NCBI RefSeq assembly: GCF_030433855.1
Contig: NZ_JARUXC010000020.1
Location: 1 to 47,231, forward strand
Reading direction: 5' to 3'
Length of the DNA: 47,231 nucleotides
DNA from: Agreia sp. PsM10
GTDB lineage: Bacteria > Actinomycetota > Actinomycetes > Actinomycetales > Microbacteriaceae
Shown here: positions 1 to 8,070 of the stretch, one piece after another
Numbering within the stretch: position 1 is the first letter of the stretch
Layout: every line of letters begins with the position of its first letter
The notes under the pieces: generated by a model
Databases searched by the model: none
The model's input: only the letters and a program-made list of their open reading frames with translations
What the model was told of the DNA's origin: nothing
Program-made: the position numbers and the translations under genes

Positions 1-80
1 TCAGGGAACGGCTCGCTCAGGGAACGGCTCGCTCAGGGAACGGCTCGCTCAGGGAACGGCTCGCTCAGGGAACGGCTGGC
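1..80. repeat. Tandem 16-bp repeat, five copies
   Basis: The window opens with five head-to-tail copies of the 16-bp unit tcagggaacggctcgc. The last copy differs by one base (ggc for cgc). The array probably continues to the left. The unit contains the 'tcagggaacgg' core of the dispersed palindrome at 175, 14758 and 33241, so it looks like a local expansion of half of that element. It is non-coding in appearance. Confidence 0.9.
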
Positions 81-198
81 CTCGATACGCGCTGCTCGTT
101 CCTCACGAGCGCTACTCGACCGGCGCAGCCCGCAGCGCTCCTCGACCGGCGCATGGGGCGTGGTGGGCCGGGGGCCCTTCGACAGGCTCAGGGAACGG
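81..198. repeat. Dispersed palindromic repeats (two families)
   Basis: Bases 81-155 hold copies of the 'ctcgatacgc...gctcgttcctc...gctactcgaccggcgc' family, which recurs at 32995 and as a full inverted pair at 33338-33426. Bases 175-197 hold cccttcgacaggctcaggga followed by acg, which recurs at 14758 and in variant form at 33241. Both are intergenic and partly self-complementary, like REP elements. No gene is visible between position 1 and the VOC stop at 237. Confidence 0.75.
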
Positions 199-236
199 AC
201 CACGTCACGACAAGCTCTAAGAACGAGGTGACGCGG

Positions 237-1112
237 CTACACCGCGGGCGCCGGCACGATCCTGATCTGGTTGTCCCACGGATCGGCGACCATGAGCGAC
301 CGTCCGTCATCGCGGGTCTGCAGTCCGTAGTGCCCGAGCCGCTCGCCGACCTGCCCGACCTCGTCAGGCGTCGGAACCACGATCTCCACGAGCCCCAGCC
401 CGAGCGCGAGCGGTCGCCGGCCGGCCCCCTTCGACTCCCACACGTTCATCGCCATGTGGTGGTGGTAGCCGCCCGCCGAGACGAACAGCGCCGAGTCGCC
501 GAAGGCCGTCGTCGTCTCGAAACCGAGCTTGTCGACGTAGAACTCCTTGGCCGAGGCGACATCGCCCACCGACAGGTGCACATGCCCCACGAGAGCGCCC
601 CCGACGCGAGGATCCTCGACCAGCGCGGGGGTCACGTGCTGCTGCAGATAAGCGTTCGGGTCGAGATACACGGTGCCCATCTCGATCTGCCCATGCGCCC
701 AGCTCCACTCGGTGCGCGCGCGGTCCCAGTAGAGCTCCACGCCGTTGCCCTCCGGGTCGGTGAAGTAGAAGGCCTTCGACACGAGGTGGTCGGCGCTTCC
801 GGTGAACGTTCCGGGTGCGTGGCGGGCCACCGAATACAGGGCGGCAGCCAGCGCCGCCTCCGTCTCGAACAGGATGGCCGTGTGGTACAGCCCCGCCGAC
901 CGGGGCGCGGCATGCTTCAGCTCGGGCGCGTGCTGCAGGATGACGGCGGGAACGCCGCCCCGCCCGAGCACGGCCACGTCGCCCTCCTGGCTCTGCAGAT
1001 CGAGCGTGACCGCGTCACGGTAGTACGCGATCATCCCGTCGAGGTCGCCGACGCGAAGGGTGACGGCTCCCATTCCGGTCTGGGCCGACAAGAGATCGCT
1101 GCGTGTGCTCAT
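237..1112 (-). CDS. VOC family protein, catechol 2,3-dioxygenase-like (CatE type)
   Basis: A two-module vicinal oxygen chelate protein of 291 aa, probably cytosolic. The N-terminal module has GLYHTAIL and PEGNGVELYWD, typical metal-ligand segments. The C-terminal module has GHVHLSVGD and AGGYHHHMAMNVWESKGA, the hallmark of the CatE/YfiE group of catechol or quinone-degrading dioxygenases. CatE homologues in Bacillus remove catechol or hydroquinone during thiol stress; the substrate here is inferred. The ATG at 1112 was chosen because a GTG nine codons upstream only adds a non-conserved tail. A GAGG-like site sits very close to the ATG. A perfect 14-bp palindrome lies about 35 bp upstream, so a MarR- or DUF24-type repressor is plausible, but no regulator gene is adjacent. 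Confidence 0.85.
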   Translation of the reverse strand: MSTRSDLLSAQTGMGAVTLRVGDLDGMIAYYRDAVTLDLQSQEGDVAVLGRGGVPAVILQHAPELKHAAPRSAGLYHTAILFETEAALAAALYSVARHAPGTFTGSADHLVSKAFYFTDPEGNGVELYWDRARTEWSWAHGQIEMGTVYLDPNAYLQQHVTPALVEDPRVGGALVGHVHLSVGDVASAKEFYVDKLGFETTTAFGDSALFVSAGGYHHHMAMNVWESKGAGRRPLALGLGLVEIVVPTPDEVGQVGERLGHYGLQTRDDGRSLMVADPWDNQIRIVPAPAV

Positions 1113-1146
1113 GCCCTCTACAACTACACCATCGGGCACGATATTC

Positions 1147-1160
1147 CTTGTAGCTACAAG
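1147..1160. promoter_or_regulatory. Perfect 14-bp palindrome, likely operator of the VOC gene
   Basis: The sequence cttgtagctacaag is a perfect inverted repeat in the 66-bp gap between the VOC start (1112) and the htaA-like stop (1179). A partial echo, 'ctctacaactaca', lies at 1114-1126. Size and placement suit a homodimeric winged-helix repressor. The identity of the regulator is not visible in this window. Confidence 0.5.
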
Positions 1161-1178
1161 TAATGTGCCACGCAGAGA

Positions 1179-3911
1179 CTATCGAGAGCGCAGCAGATGA
1201 CCGGATGCGATCAGGCCGCCCGCAGGAACCGTCACGACGAGCAGCACCCCGGCGGCGGCGAGCAGGATGACCAGCAGCAGGACGAGGGGCCCGGGATCCG
1301 AGGTGCTCCCGGCCTGCTGCTGCACGACGACGACCTGGGAGGAACCGGCCGCCTGCGCCATCGAGGCGGGAACGGCCTCGGCCACGGGCGGCAGCGACGG
1401 CGCACGCAGGGCGCGCGGAGCCGTCAGCGCCGTCTGGGCGACCGACGCGGCCGTCGACTCGGGCTGGATCGCCGATGCGGGAGGCGAGCACTCGGGGCTG
1501 TCGAAGCACACGGTCATCGGCAGCGCGGTCTTGTTCGCGTCGACGCTTCCGCCCGAGCTGTACCAGTAGGCGGCCTGGCCGGTGAGGGCCTGGAAGTCGA
1601 CGAAGTCCTGGGGGAACGATCCCCATCCGGCCTCGTCGGTCTTCTGCGCCACACCGCCGGCGGGAATGCTCACCCGCACCCCGTCGTATGCCGGCGTCAC
1701 CACGAAACCGGCGGCTTTCACATCCACCGAGGGCAGCGTCGCCAGCGTCACCACCGTGTCGTCGAGCGGAACCCACTTCGACATGTCGTCCATGTCCGTG
1801 CCGTAACCGCCGAGGGTGGCCGTGAGCGTGCCGACGCCGTTCGCCACGACCAGTCGCGGGTCGCTCACATAGAAGAAGGTCATGCCGCTGTAGTACGCCA
1901 CGGTGAAGTCGCCATCCCACTGGATATCGGCGTTGTCGGAGCCGGGATCGACCCGCCCCACGCCCTGGCTCAGCACGACCTGATGGTTGCTGAACGTCTT
2001 CGTGGTGGGGGAGCCCAGGGGAGCCCCGGAGGGCGAGGTCTTGAGCCCGGCCCAGGTCGCGGGAGCGAACGACCCGTCGGCCTGCTGCTTCTCTATGGCG
2101 ACGTTGCCCTCCGACTGCTTCCACGACGACTCGGGGAGCGTCGTGCCGTGCCCGCCGGTGTCGGCGACCTTGCCGGCCGAGAAGAAGTTGACGGTTCCGG
2201 GCGCGAAGGCGGAGTTGTTGCTCTCGTTGTTGACGCCCCAGCGGAAGGTGGCGTAGCTGACGTCGTGCAGGCCCTGCTGGTCGGGCGTGATCGAGAAGAA
2301 CACCGCGGCGGGCTTCGACGCACCGTCGTCGCCGACGAACAGAAGGGAGTAATCGCCCGGCCCGAGTGCCGGAAGCGTCACCTCGGACGATGCGGTTCCA
2401 CCGGCCGCGCTGAACGAGCCCAGGTAGACGGCGCCCGGGAAGAGCCAGACCTCCCCGGTGCGCGAGGGGCCGGCCCAGGGCAGCCCGAGATCGATCGTCT
2501 CGTTCGAGGCGACGGATGCCGGCAGGCCGGTCGCCGACGACGTTTCGTCGCTCGCATGGCCGGCTTTCACCGCGGCGCGGATGGCGGCGACTCCGTCGAA
2601 GGCCGGTGCCACCGACCCGAGTACGTAGGGATCGACCGTGAGTCGCGCCGCGTCGGAGACCGCGGAGCCGGCCGGGTTGGTCACCGTGGCCCGGAAGAGC
2701 GCTCCACTGTCGGAGAGGGAGACGGATGCGAGCGACAGCGTCGCGGCGCCGTCTCCGACCGGAGTCCAGGTCGCGCCCTCGTCGTCGCTGCGCTCCCACT
2801 GGTACGTGAGGGGAGCGCTGCCGCGGGCCTCGATCGCGAAGGAGGTGCCGAGGCGCGCGCTTGTTCGCGCATCCACCGGCTGGGTCTGCACTGTCGGGGC
2901 CGTGACCACGGGCACGACGGAGTCGAACGTCACCTCGATGGGCAGCGGCTTCTTGAAGCCGTCGGTGCTCAGGCCGCTCGAGTACCAGTACGACGACTGA
3001 CCCGTGAGCAGCTGGTAGTCGACGTAGCTCTGCGGAAACGACCCCCAGGCCGAGCCGGAGCGCACCTGCGGCGATGCCGACTCGGGCAGCTCGACCGCCA
3101 CGCCGTCATAGTCCGGAGTCGCAATCAGTCCGCTCTCGGTGACGTCGACGCCGGTGAGGGTCGCGATCGTCACCTCGCGGGTGGGCAGCTGTTCGAAGAC
3201 GTCGGGGTCGTCCATGCTGGTGCCGTAGCCGCTGAGCGTTGCGGTGACGGCGCCGACACCCGCCGTGACCGAGAGGTGCGGATCGGATACGGAGAACTGG
3301 GTCATGCCGCTGTAGAACGCGACCGTGAAGGTGCCGCTCCAGGCGATGTCCGCGTCGTCCGATGCGGCGTCGAGGGTTCCGCCGCCGTTCGAGATCGCCA
3401 CGCGGTGGTCGCTGAAACGGCCGCTCGTGGGGCTCGGGATCGGCTCGCCCGACGGCGTGGTCGTGAGCCCAGCCCACGCCGCCGTGGCGTAGGTGCCGTC
3501 GGCGCTCTTCTTCTGTATCGTGACGTCGCCGGAGTTCGCGGCCCACTCGGACTCGGAGATCGTGTCGGCGCCGCTCGTCTTGGGGGTCACGCCCGCAGAC
3601 ATGAGGTTGTAGGTTCCCGGAGCGAAGGCGCGGTTGTTCGCCTCGTTGCTGATGCCCCAGGCGAACACGGCGTCGTCGACCGTGAACGACGTGGATGCCG
3701 CGGCCGGCTCGCCGGGGATCGTGTCGGCAGCGCCGGTGTCGTCGGCGCTCGCGGGCAGTGCCCCGAACGCGAGCATCGTGCCGGCGGCGAGGCTCGCGAT
3801 GGCGCCCCCCGCGACCGCACGCGCCGCGCGTCGCCGGTCATCCGCGCCCGCCGGGCGCATCCGCTGCCGGTCGTCGGGGCGCGCATCGCCCGAACGGGCG
3901 CGGATGCCCAT
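1179..3911 (-). CDS. htaA: Double HtaA-like haem-binding surface protein, membrane anchored
   Basis: A 910-aa secreted protein. A basic N-terminus is followed by a hydrophobic signal segment (about residues 31-54). Then come an HtaA-like domain (about 76-330), an Ig-like domain (about 338-430, TYQWERSDDEG), a linker domain (about 430-545), a second HtaA-like domain (about 549-798) and a C-terminal membrane helix (about 873-900) ending in Arg. Both HtaA-like units keep SDPHL/SDPRL, GTLTATL-type strands and the closing YWYSSG segment. They lack the usual GHxG, reading FYSGM instead, so they are divergent. HtaA proteins of Corynebacterium pass haem from haemoproteins to HmuT. The ATG overlaps the upstream gene's stop (TGATG). 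It is the last gene of the hmuTUV operon. Confidence 0.82.
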   Translation of the reverse strand: MGIRARSGDARPDDRQRMRPAGADDRRRAARAVAGGAIASLAAGTMLAFGALPASADDTGAADTIPGEPAAASTSFTVDDAVFAWGISNEANNRAFAPGTYNLMSAGVTPKTSGADTISESEWAANSGDVTIQKKSADGTYATAAWAGLTTTPSGEPIPSPTSGRFSDHRVAISNGGGTLDAASDDADIAWSGTFTVAFYSGMTQFSVSDPHLSVTAGVGAVTATLSGYGTSMDDPDVFEQLPTREVTIATLTGVDVTESGLIATPDYDGVAVELPESASPQVRSGSAWGSFPQSYVDYQLLTGQSSYWYSSGLSTDGFKKPLPIEVTFDSVVPVVTAPTVQTQPVDARTSARLGTSFAIEARGSAPLTYQWERSDDEGATWTPVGDGAATLSLASVSLSDSGALFRATVTNPAGSAVSDAARLTVDPYVLGSVAPAFDGVAAIRAAVKAGHASDETSSATGLPASVASNETIDLGLPWAGPSRTGEVWLFPGAVYLGSFSAAGGTASSEVTLPALGPGDYSLLFVGDDGASKPAAVFFSITPDQQGLHDVSYATFRWGVNNESNNSAFAPGTVNFFSAGKVADTGGHGTTLPESSWKQSEGNVAIEKQQADGSFAPATWAGLKTSPSGAPLGSPTTKTFSNHQVVLSQGVGRVDPGSDNADIQWDGDFTVAYYSGMTFFYVSDPRLVVANGVGTLTATLGGYGTDMDDMSKWVPLDDTVVTLATLPSVDVKAAGFVVTPAYDGVRVSIPAGGVAQKTDEAGWGSFPQDFVDFQALTGQAAYWYSSGGSVDANKTALPMTVCFDSPECSPPASAIQPESTAASVAQTALTAPRALRAPSLPPVAEAVPASMAQAAGSSQVVVVQQQAGSTSDPGPLVLLLVILLAAAGVLLVVTVPAGGLIASGHLLRSR

Positions 3912-4804
3912 CACTTCGCCTCCGGAGAGGCGCCGGCGCCAGCCGCCAGCAGTGCGCGCTGGCGCCTGCGTCCCGAGAGCACCGCCCACACCAGGAACGC
4001 GATCGACAGCACGACGAGCACTCCCACGCCGATGATGACACCGGTGATCAGCGGGATGAGCTGCGCGGTCGAGTCCGCGGCCGCCACCACAGCGGGCTGG
4101 GTCACGTAGCTCGTGGTGGTGGGTGCCGGGGTCGCCGCCTCGGCCGCTGCGGGCGCCTCGGCAACGGGGGCTTCCACCGCGGCCGCCGGATCCGATCCGT
4201 AGAGATCGGTGAACGTGATCGGCGTGAAGGTCTCGTTGTTCGCGTTCGGCACGCCGTGGGCGCCGATCGTGATGATGCCGCACTGCACCTGCGTGCAGTC
4301 CACCTCGGATGCCGCCCCCGAGCGGTCGAGCGAGGTGAACGTGGCCCCGGGGACCTGAAGTGTCGCCGAGAACGTGCCGTCGGCCGCCAGGATGCCTCCG
4401 TTCGCCGCGTATTCGGTCGAGCTTCCGGGGAACGACACGAACGAGGCGTAGCCCACGGGGTTCGACTCGTCGTCGGGAACGTAGCGGTAGTCGGTTCCCG
4501 TCGAGCCGCCCCGGCTGGGCTGCCAGCCGTCGCCATCCACCCAGCCGAACAACACGTAGACCCCGCCGAAGCCGTTGACGATCGACTGGAAGCCCGACCC
4601 GGTCAGCTGCAGCTCGGTGAGATATGTCGGATCGGCGACCCCCGTGAGGTCGGGTCGACCCACGACGCTGACAGACACGGATGCGCCCGCCGCCCGCGCG
4701 GGTTCGGCCGGCGCGAGCGAGGCCAGCGGCGCCGCGACGAGACCTGCCGCGATGACCGCGGTCGCGATCAGTCCGGTCGCTCGAATTCGGGAACGGAGGG
4801 TCAT
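3911..4804 (-). CDS. Membrane-anchored surface protein in the haem operon
   Basis: A 297-aa protein with a signal peptide (about residues 1-39, ending ARA-AG), one beta-rich domain (about 42-205), an Ala/Pro/Thr-rich linker and a C-terminal membrane helix (about 245-270) followed by RRRQR. The domain shares LTGSGF, GVYVLFG...W.P and TFTPITF with two domains of the 1414-aa LPNTG protein at 8071-12315, so it is a family-specific module of this haem system. It may be neocarzinostatin- or Ig-like, but I cannot assign it firmly. Its start overlaps the end of hmuV by 4 nt and its stop overlaps the htaA start, so it is translationally coupled to both. A role in haem binding or relay is inferred from context only. 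Confidence 0.8.
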   Translation of the reverse strand: MTLRSRIRATGLIATAVIAAGLVAAPLASLAPAEPARAAGASVSVSVVGRPDLTGVADPTYLTELQLTGSGFQSIVNGFGGVYVLFGWVDGDGWQPSRGGSTGTDYRYVPDDESNPVGYASFVSFPGSSTEYAANGGILAADGTFSATLQVPGATFTSLDRSGAASEVDCTQVQCGIITIGAHGVPNANNETFTPITFTDLYGSDPAAAVEAPVAEAPAAAEAATPAPTTTSYVTQPAVVAAADSTAQLIPLITGVIIGVGVLVVLSIAFLVWAVLSGRRRQRALLAAGAGASPEAK

Positions 4805-5661
4805 GAGGAGGCCTTTCGGGGGAGCGCGATGCGGGAGCGCGCGGTTGTGCGGGGAAGGGAGTCATCGTTCGCGCGGCCGACGGACATGGCCTCGCGCACG
4901 GGAAGGATGATGGTGGCCCCTGTCTCGGGGTGGGTGATGACCTCGACCGGCTGCGCGTAGACGTCGGAGATGCGCTCGACGGTGAGCACCTCGCGGGGCG
5001 AGCCCTGCGCCACGATGCGGCCCGAGCTGAGCAGCGCGATGCGGTCGGCGTATGCGGCGGCGAGGTTGAGGTCGTGCAGCACCACGATCACGGCATCGCC
5101 CGCGTGGGCGCGCTGCCGGGCGAGACGCAGCACGTCCTCCTGATGCCGCAGGTCGAGCGCGGCCGTCGGTTCGTCGAGCAGCAGGATGCCGGTGCGCTGC
5201 GCCAGCACGCGCGCGAACGCGCTGCGGGCCCTCTCGCCGCCTGACAGCGAGGGAACCTGGCGGTGCCGGAACCGCTCGATGTCGGTGAGTCGGATCGCCT
5301 CGTCGACGGCCTCCTCGTCGTCGTGGTCAAGGGGTGTGCGCTGCCACGGAGCACGGCCCATCTCGACGACCTGCTCGACCGTGAACGGGAAGAACACGCC
5401 GTTCTCCTGCAGCAGCACGGCGCGCTGCTGCGACAGCTCCTTCAGCTTCCAGTCCTCGAGGGGGCGGCCCGCGATCTCGATCGTTCCGCGCGTTCGCGCC
5501 TGGTCTCCTGTCAGGGCGGCGAGAAGTGTCGACTTGCCGGCTCCGTTGGGGCCGATGAGTGCCACGATCTCGCCCGAGGAGACCCGGATCGATGCGTCGG
5601 CGAGGATCTGCCTGCCGTCGATCTCGACCGACACGCCCCGGGCATCCACTGCGGCGCGCAT
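4801..5661 (-). CDS. hmuV: Haem ABC transporter ATP-binding protein HmuV
   Basis: A 286-aa ATPase that powers haem import with HmuU at the inner face of the membrane. Visible motifs are Walker A GPNGAGKS (residues 37-44), Q-loop region LLQENGVF, signature LSGGE, Walker B ILLLDEP and H-loop VLHDLN, the order of a single ABC domain of the FecE/BtuD class. The ATG at 5661 overlaps the hmuU stop as TGATG; a GTG three codons upstream is possible. The C-terminus is a little longer than usual (about 25 extra residues after GATIILPV). It overlaps the next gene by 4 nt (ATGA). Confidence 0.93.
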   Translation of the reverse strand: MRAAVDARGVSVEIDGRQILADASIRVSSGEIVALIGPNGAGKSTLLAALTGDQARTRGTIEIAGRPLEDWKLKELSQQRAVLLQENGVFFPFTVEQVVEMGRAPWQRTPLDHDDEEAVDEAIRLTDIERFRHRQVPSLSGGERARSAFARVLAQRTGILLLDEPTAALDLRHQEDVLRLARQRAHAGDAVIVVLHDLNLAAAYADRIALLSSGRIVAQGSPREVLTVERISDVYAQPVEVITHPETGATIILPVREAMSVGRANDDSLPRTTARSRIALPRKASS

Positions 5662-6767
5662 CAGCCCCACCCGCCCGCGCTGCGGCGCGCGCGTCGCAGC
5701 AGCCAGAAGAAGAAGGGGCCGCCGACCAGCGAGGTGAGCATGCCGATCGGCAGGTCGGCCATGGGAACGGCGGTGCGGGCCACGAGATCGGCCGTGAGCA
5801 GCAGCAGTGCGCCGCCGAGCACGCTGGCCACGAGCAGGGGGCGGTGCGCCGGGCCGATGATCATGCGCATGAGGTGGGGGATCACGAGACCGACGAACGC
5901 GATGATGCCCGCGAACGAGACGGCGGCGGCCACCAGCAGCGCGGTCACGACGATGGCCACGATGCGCAGCCCCTCGACATTGACCCCGAGGTGCCGGGCG
6001 CTGCGCTCACCGAGCGAGAGCAGGTCGAGCCGGCGCGAGATGACGAACGCGACGACCACTCCGACGACGATGAGCGGCAGCACGATCCAGAACTGCTGCC
6101 AGCGCGATCCGTTGAGGCTGCCGAGCTGCCAGAACACGATCTGCTCGCGAGCCGCCTGATCGCCCAGAAACGTCATGAGGGCGAGGCCCGCTCCGGTGAA
6201 CGCGTTGACCGCGATGCCCGTGAGCACGAGCGTCACGACCTCCGTCTTTCCCCCCGACCGGCTCATGAAGTAGACGACGAAGGTGGCCGCGAGGCCCGTG
6301 ATGAAGGCGGCGACGGCGATGGTCCACTCGCCGAAGAACGCCCATCCGAACACGATCGTGGCGGATGCGCCGAGCGCGGCCCCCGAGGAGACGCCGATCA
6401 CGCCGGGGTCGGCCAGCGGATTGCCGAACACGGCCTGCATCAGCAGCCCGGCGGCGGCCAGGGCTGCGCCGATCACGATGGACATGGCGACGCGGGGGAA
6501 GCGGATGGTCCAGAGCGCGCTCTCGCCGTTCGGATGCGCGGGGAGGGGCCCGAGGTCGAGCCCGATGGCGTGCATGATAGAGCCGAACACCTCGGCCGGC
6601 GACACGTAGAGCTGTCCCGTTCCCGCCGACACGAGCGCCATGGCCGTGAGGGCGATGGCGAGCCCCGCGATCAGCAGCAGCCGGCGTCGTGCGGTGACGG
6701 TGCGGGGCAGAGGATCGGCGGAGGACTCGGGGGCGTCTGTGCGCGACCGGTCGTCGACGGCGGTCAC
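5661..6767 (-). CDS. hmuU: Haem ABC transporter permease HmuU
   Basis: A 368-aa FecCD-family permease with a hydrophilic N-terminal tail and about ten membrane helices. Recognisable family segments include RFPRVAMSIVIGAALAAAGLLMQ, split here as RFPR then GAALAAAGLLMQ, NPLADPGVIGVSSGAALGA, and FVGLVIPHLMR near the C-terminus, which contacts the ATPase. It forms the membrane channel that receives haem from HmuT. The start is GTG, one nucleotide after the hmuT stop, and the end is coupled to hmuV. Length and order are normal for actinobacterial hmuTUV. Confidence 0.93.
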   Translation of the reverse strand: MTAVDDRSRTDAPESSADPLPRTVTARRRLLLIAGLAIALTAMALVSAGTGQLYVSPAEVFGSIMHAIGLDLGPLPAHPNGESALWTIRFPRVAMSIVIGAALAAAGLLMQAVFGNPLADPGVIGVSSGAALGASATIVFGWAFFGEWTIAVAAFITGLAATFVVYFMSRSGGKTEVVTLVLTGIAVNAFTGAGLALMTFLGDQAAREQIVFWQLGSLNGSRWQQFWIVLPLIVVGVVVAFVISRRLDLLSLGERSARHLGVNVEGLRIVAIVVTALLVAAAVSFAGIIAFVGLVIPHLMRMIIGPAHRPLLVASVLGGALLLLTADLVARTAVPMADLPIGMLTSLVGGPFFFWLLRRARRSAGGWG

Positions 6768-6768
6768 G

Positions 6769-7890
6769 CTACTCCGCCTCTGCCGGAGCGTAGATGGCGC
6801 GAGCGAGCGCGTCGAGAACCGCCGGGCTGCGCGGTCCGAAGCTCAGAACCTCGGTGTCGCTCATGTCGACGATGCGTCGGTGCTGGCCGGCGGGGGTCTC
6901 GGCCACGGCCGGGATGCGTTCGAGCAGGCCGTCGACGCCGTCGACGGACTCGAGGCCCTTGGTCATCATGAGGATGAGGTCGGGCGACGCGTCCACCATC
7001 GCTTCCGCCGTCATCGGTCTCATGCCCTGCCAGCCGATCTCGGCGGCCACATCGACGCCGCCGAGGCTGGTGATCAACGAATCGGTGCCCGAGCCCGTGC
7101 CGAAGATGTAGTAGATGCCCGCGTTGCCGCGCACATAGAGGAACATGATGCGCAGCTTGTCGGTCTCGTTTTTCGGGGCTATCGCTGCGATGTCGGCCAC
7201 GGTCTGAGCCGTCTCGTCCTGCAGGCGGTCCGCGAGCATCCGGCCCTGTTCGGGCACGCCGAGCGCTGCGGCGACGGCCGTGACGATCTCGCCCGTGTTC
7301 TCGAGGCTTCGGGTGGGGGTCATCACCACGACGGGGATGCCGGACTCGCGCATCTGCAGCACCACGTCCCACGGCCCGATCGACGAGTCGGTGAGGATGA
7401 CCGTGGGCTCGAGCGCGAGAATCGCCTCGCCGTTGAGCTCGTGGCCGTTCTGCGTGACGAGCGGCAGGTCCTTCGCCTCGTCGAAGCCGGTCGACGTGTC
7501 GCGCCCCACCACGTTGTCGCCGAGGCCGAGGCCGTAGACCGTGGCGGCGAGCGATCCGTACAGGTCGAGCGCGAGGATGCGCGAGGTGTCGGTGATCGTG
7601 ACAGGAGTGCCCTGGTTGTCGGTGACGGTCACGGGCAGCTGCGAGACGACGTCGTCGGCGACCGGGTCGATGCCCGTGTCGGTCAGGCAGGCCGTGGATG
7701 CGCCGACCGTCTCGCGCGGTGTGTCATCGACGGCGAGTTCTGCCAGCGGGGTGGTCGATGCCGCGCAGGATGCCTCGCCCGATTCCGACCCGGATGCGCC
7801 GGCCGAGCATCCGGTCAGCGCGACGGCGAGCACGATCACCGACCCGAGAAGGAGTCGGGGGATGCGCCGGGAGCGTTCGGTGGAGGACAT
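6769..7890 (-). CDS. hmuT: Haem-binding lipoprotein HmuT
   Basis: A 373-aa periplasmic-binding-type lipoprotein and first gene of the leftward haem operon. The lipobox ALTGC places the lipidated Cys at residue 28. The mature part follows the HmuT pattern: ALDLYGSLAATVYGLGLGD, VTQNGHELN, ILTDSSIGPWDV, FLYVRGNAG and MTKGLESVDGVDGLL. His150 (NGHEL) and Tyr252 (LYVRG) match the positions known as axial haem ligands in Corynebacterium HmuT; this alignment was made by eye. It would receive haem from the HtaA-like proteins and deliver it to HmuUV. No strong Shine-Dalgarno site precedes the ATG. Two DtxR-type boxes lie 63-96 bp upstream. Confidence 0.93.
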   Translation of the reverse strand: MSSTERSRRIPRLLLGSVIVLAVALTGCSAGASGSESGEASCAASTTPLAELAVDDTPRETVGASTACLTDTGIDPVADDVVSQLPVTVTDNQGTPVTITDTSRILALDLYGSLAATVYGLGLGDNVVGRDTSTGFDEAKDLPLVTQNGHELNGEAILALEPTVILTDSSIGPWDVVLQMRESGIPVVVMTPTRSLENTGEIVTAVAAALGVPEQGRMLADRLQDETAQTVADIAAIAPKNETDKLRIMFLYVRGNAGIYYIFGTGSGTDSLITSLGGVDVAAEIGWQGMRPMTAEAMVDASPDLILMMTKGLESVDGVDGLLERIPAVAETPAGQHRRIVDMSDTEVLSFGPRSPAVLDALARAIYAPAEAE

Positions 7891-7952
7891 GGCAGAGCGT
7901 CATTTCGAGCGAGGGCGGAGAGAGGGGCCGGTAAGCAGTCTACGAAAGTTAA

Positions 7953-7986
7953 TTAGGAATACCTAACCTAATTAAGGCTAAGCTAA
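7953..7986. promoter_or_regulatory. Two overlapping DtxR/IdeR-like iron boxes
   Basis: Bases 7953-7971 match the 19-bp DtxR/IdeR consensus TTAGGTTAGCCTAACCTAA at 15 positions. Bases 7968-7986, read on the minus strand, match at 14. They lie between hmuT (leftward) and the HtaA-like LPNTG gene (rightward), in an AT-rich patch unlike its surroundings. Overlapping boxes suit binding of two DtxR dimers and shared iron repression of both transcription units. Confidence 0.85.
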
Positions 7987-8070
7987 CTCCGCTCGAGAGC
8001 CACGCCTGATGGCGGGCCTCGTCGAACCTGCGCCTGTCCGCGCCGACCCGTCACGATCCCCGGAGTTGTC

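Noticed and set aside
153-1163. 336-aa plus-strand ORF opposite the VOC gene
   Set aside because: No motif, Arg/His-rich, fully antisense to a clear VOC protein.
3912-4865. N-terminal extension of the htaA-like ORF to 1228 aa
   Set aside because: The extension runs antiphase through the 297-aa protein gene, which has its own signal peptide and coupled start; the ATG at 3911 begins a signal sequence.
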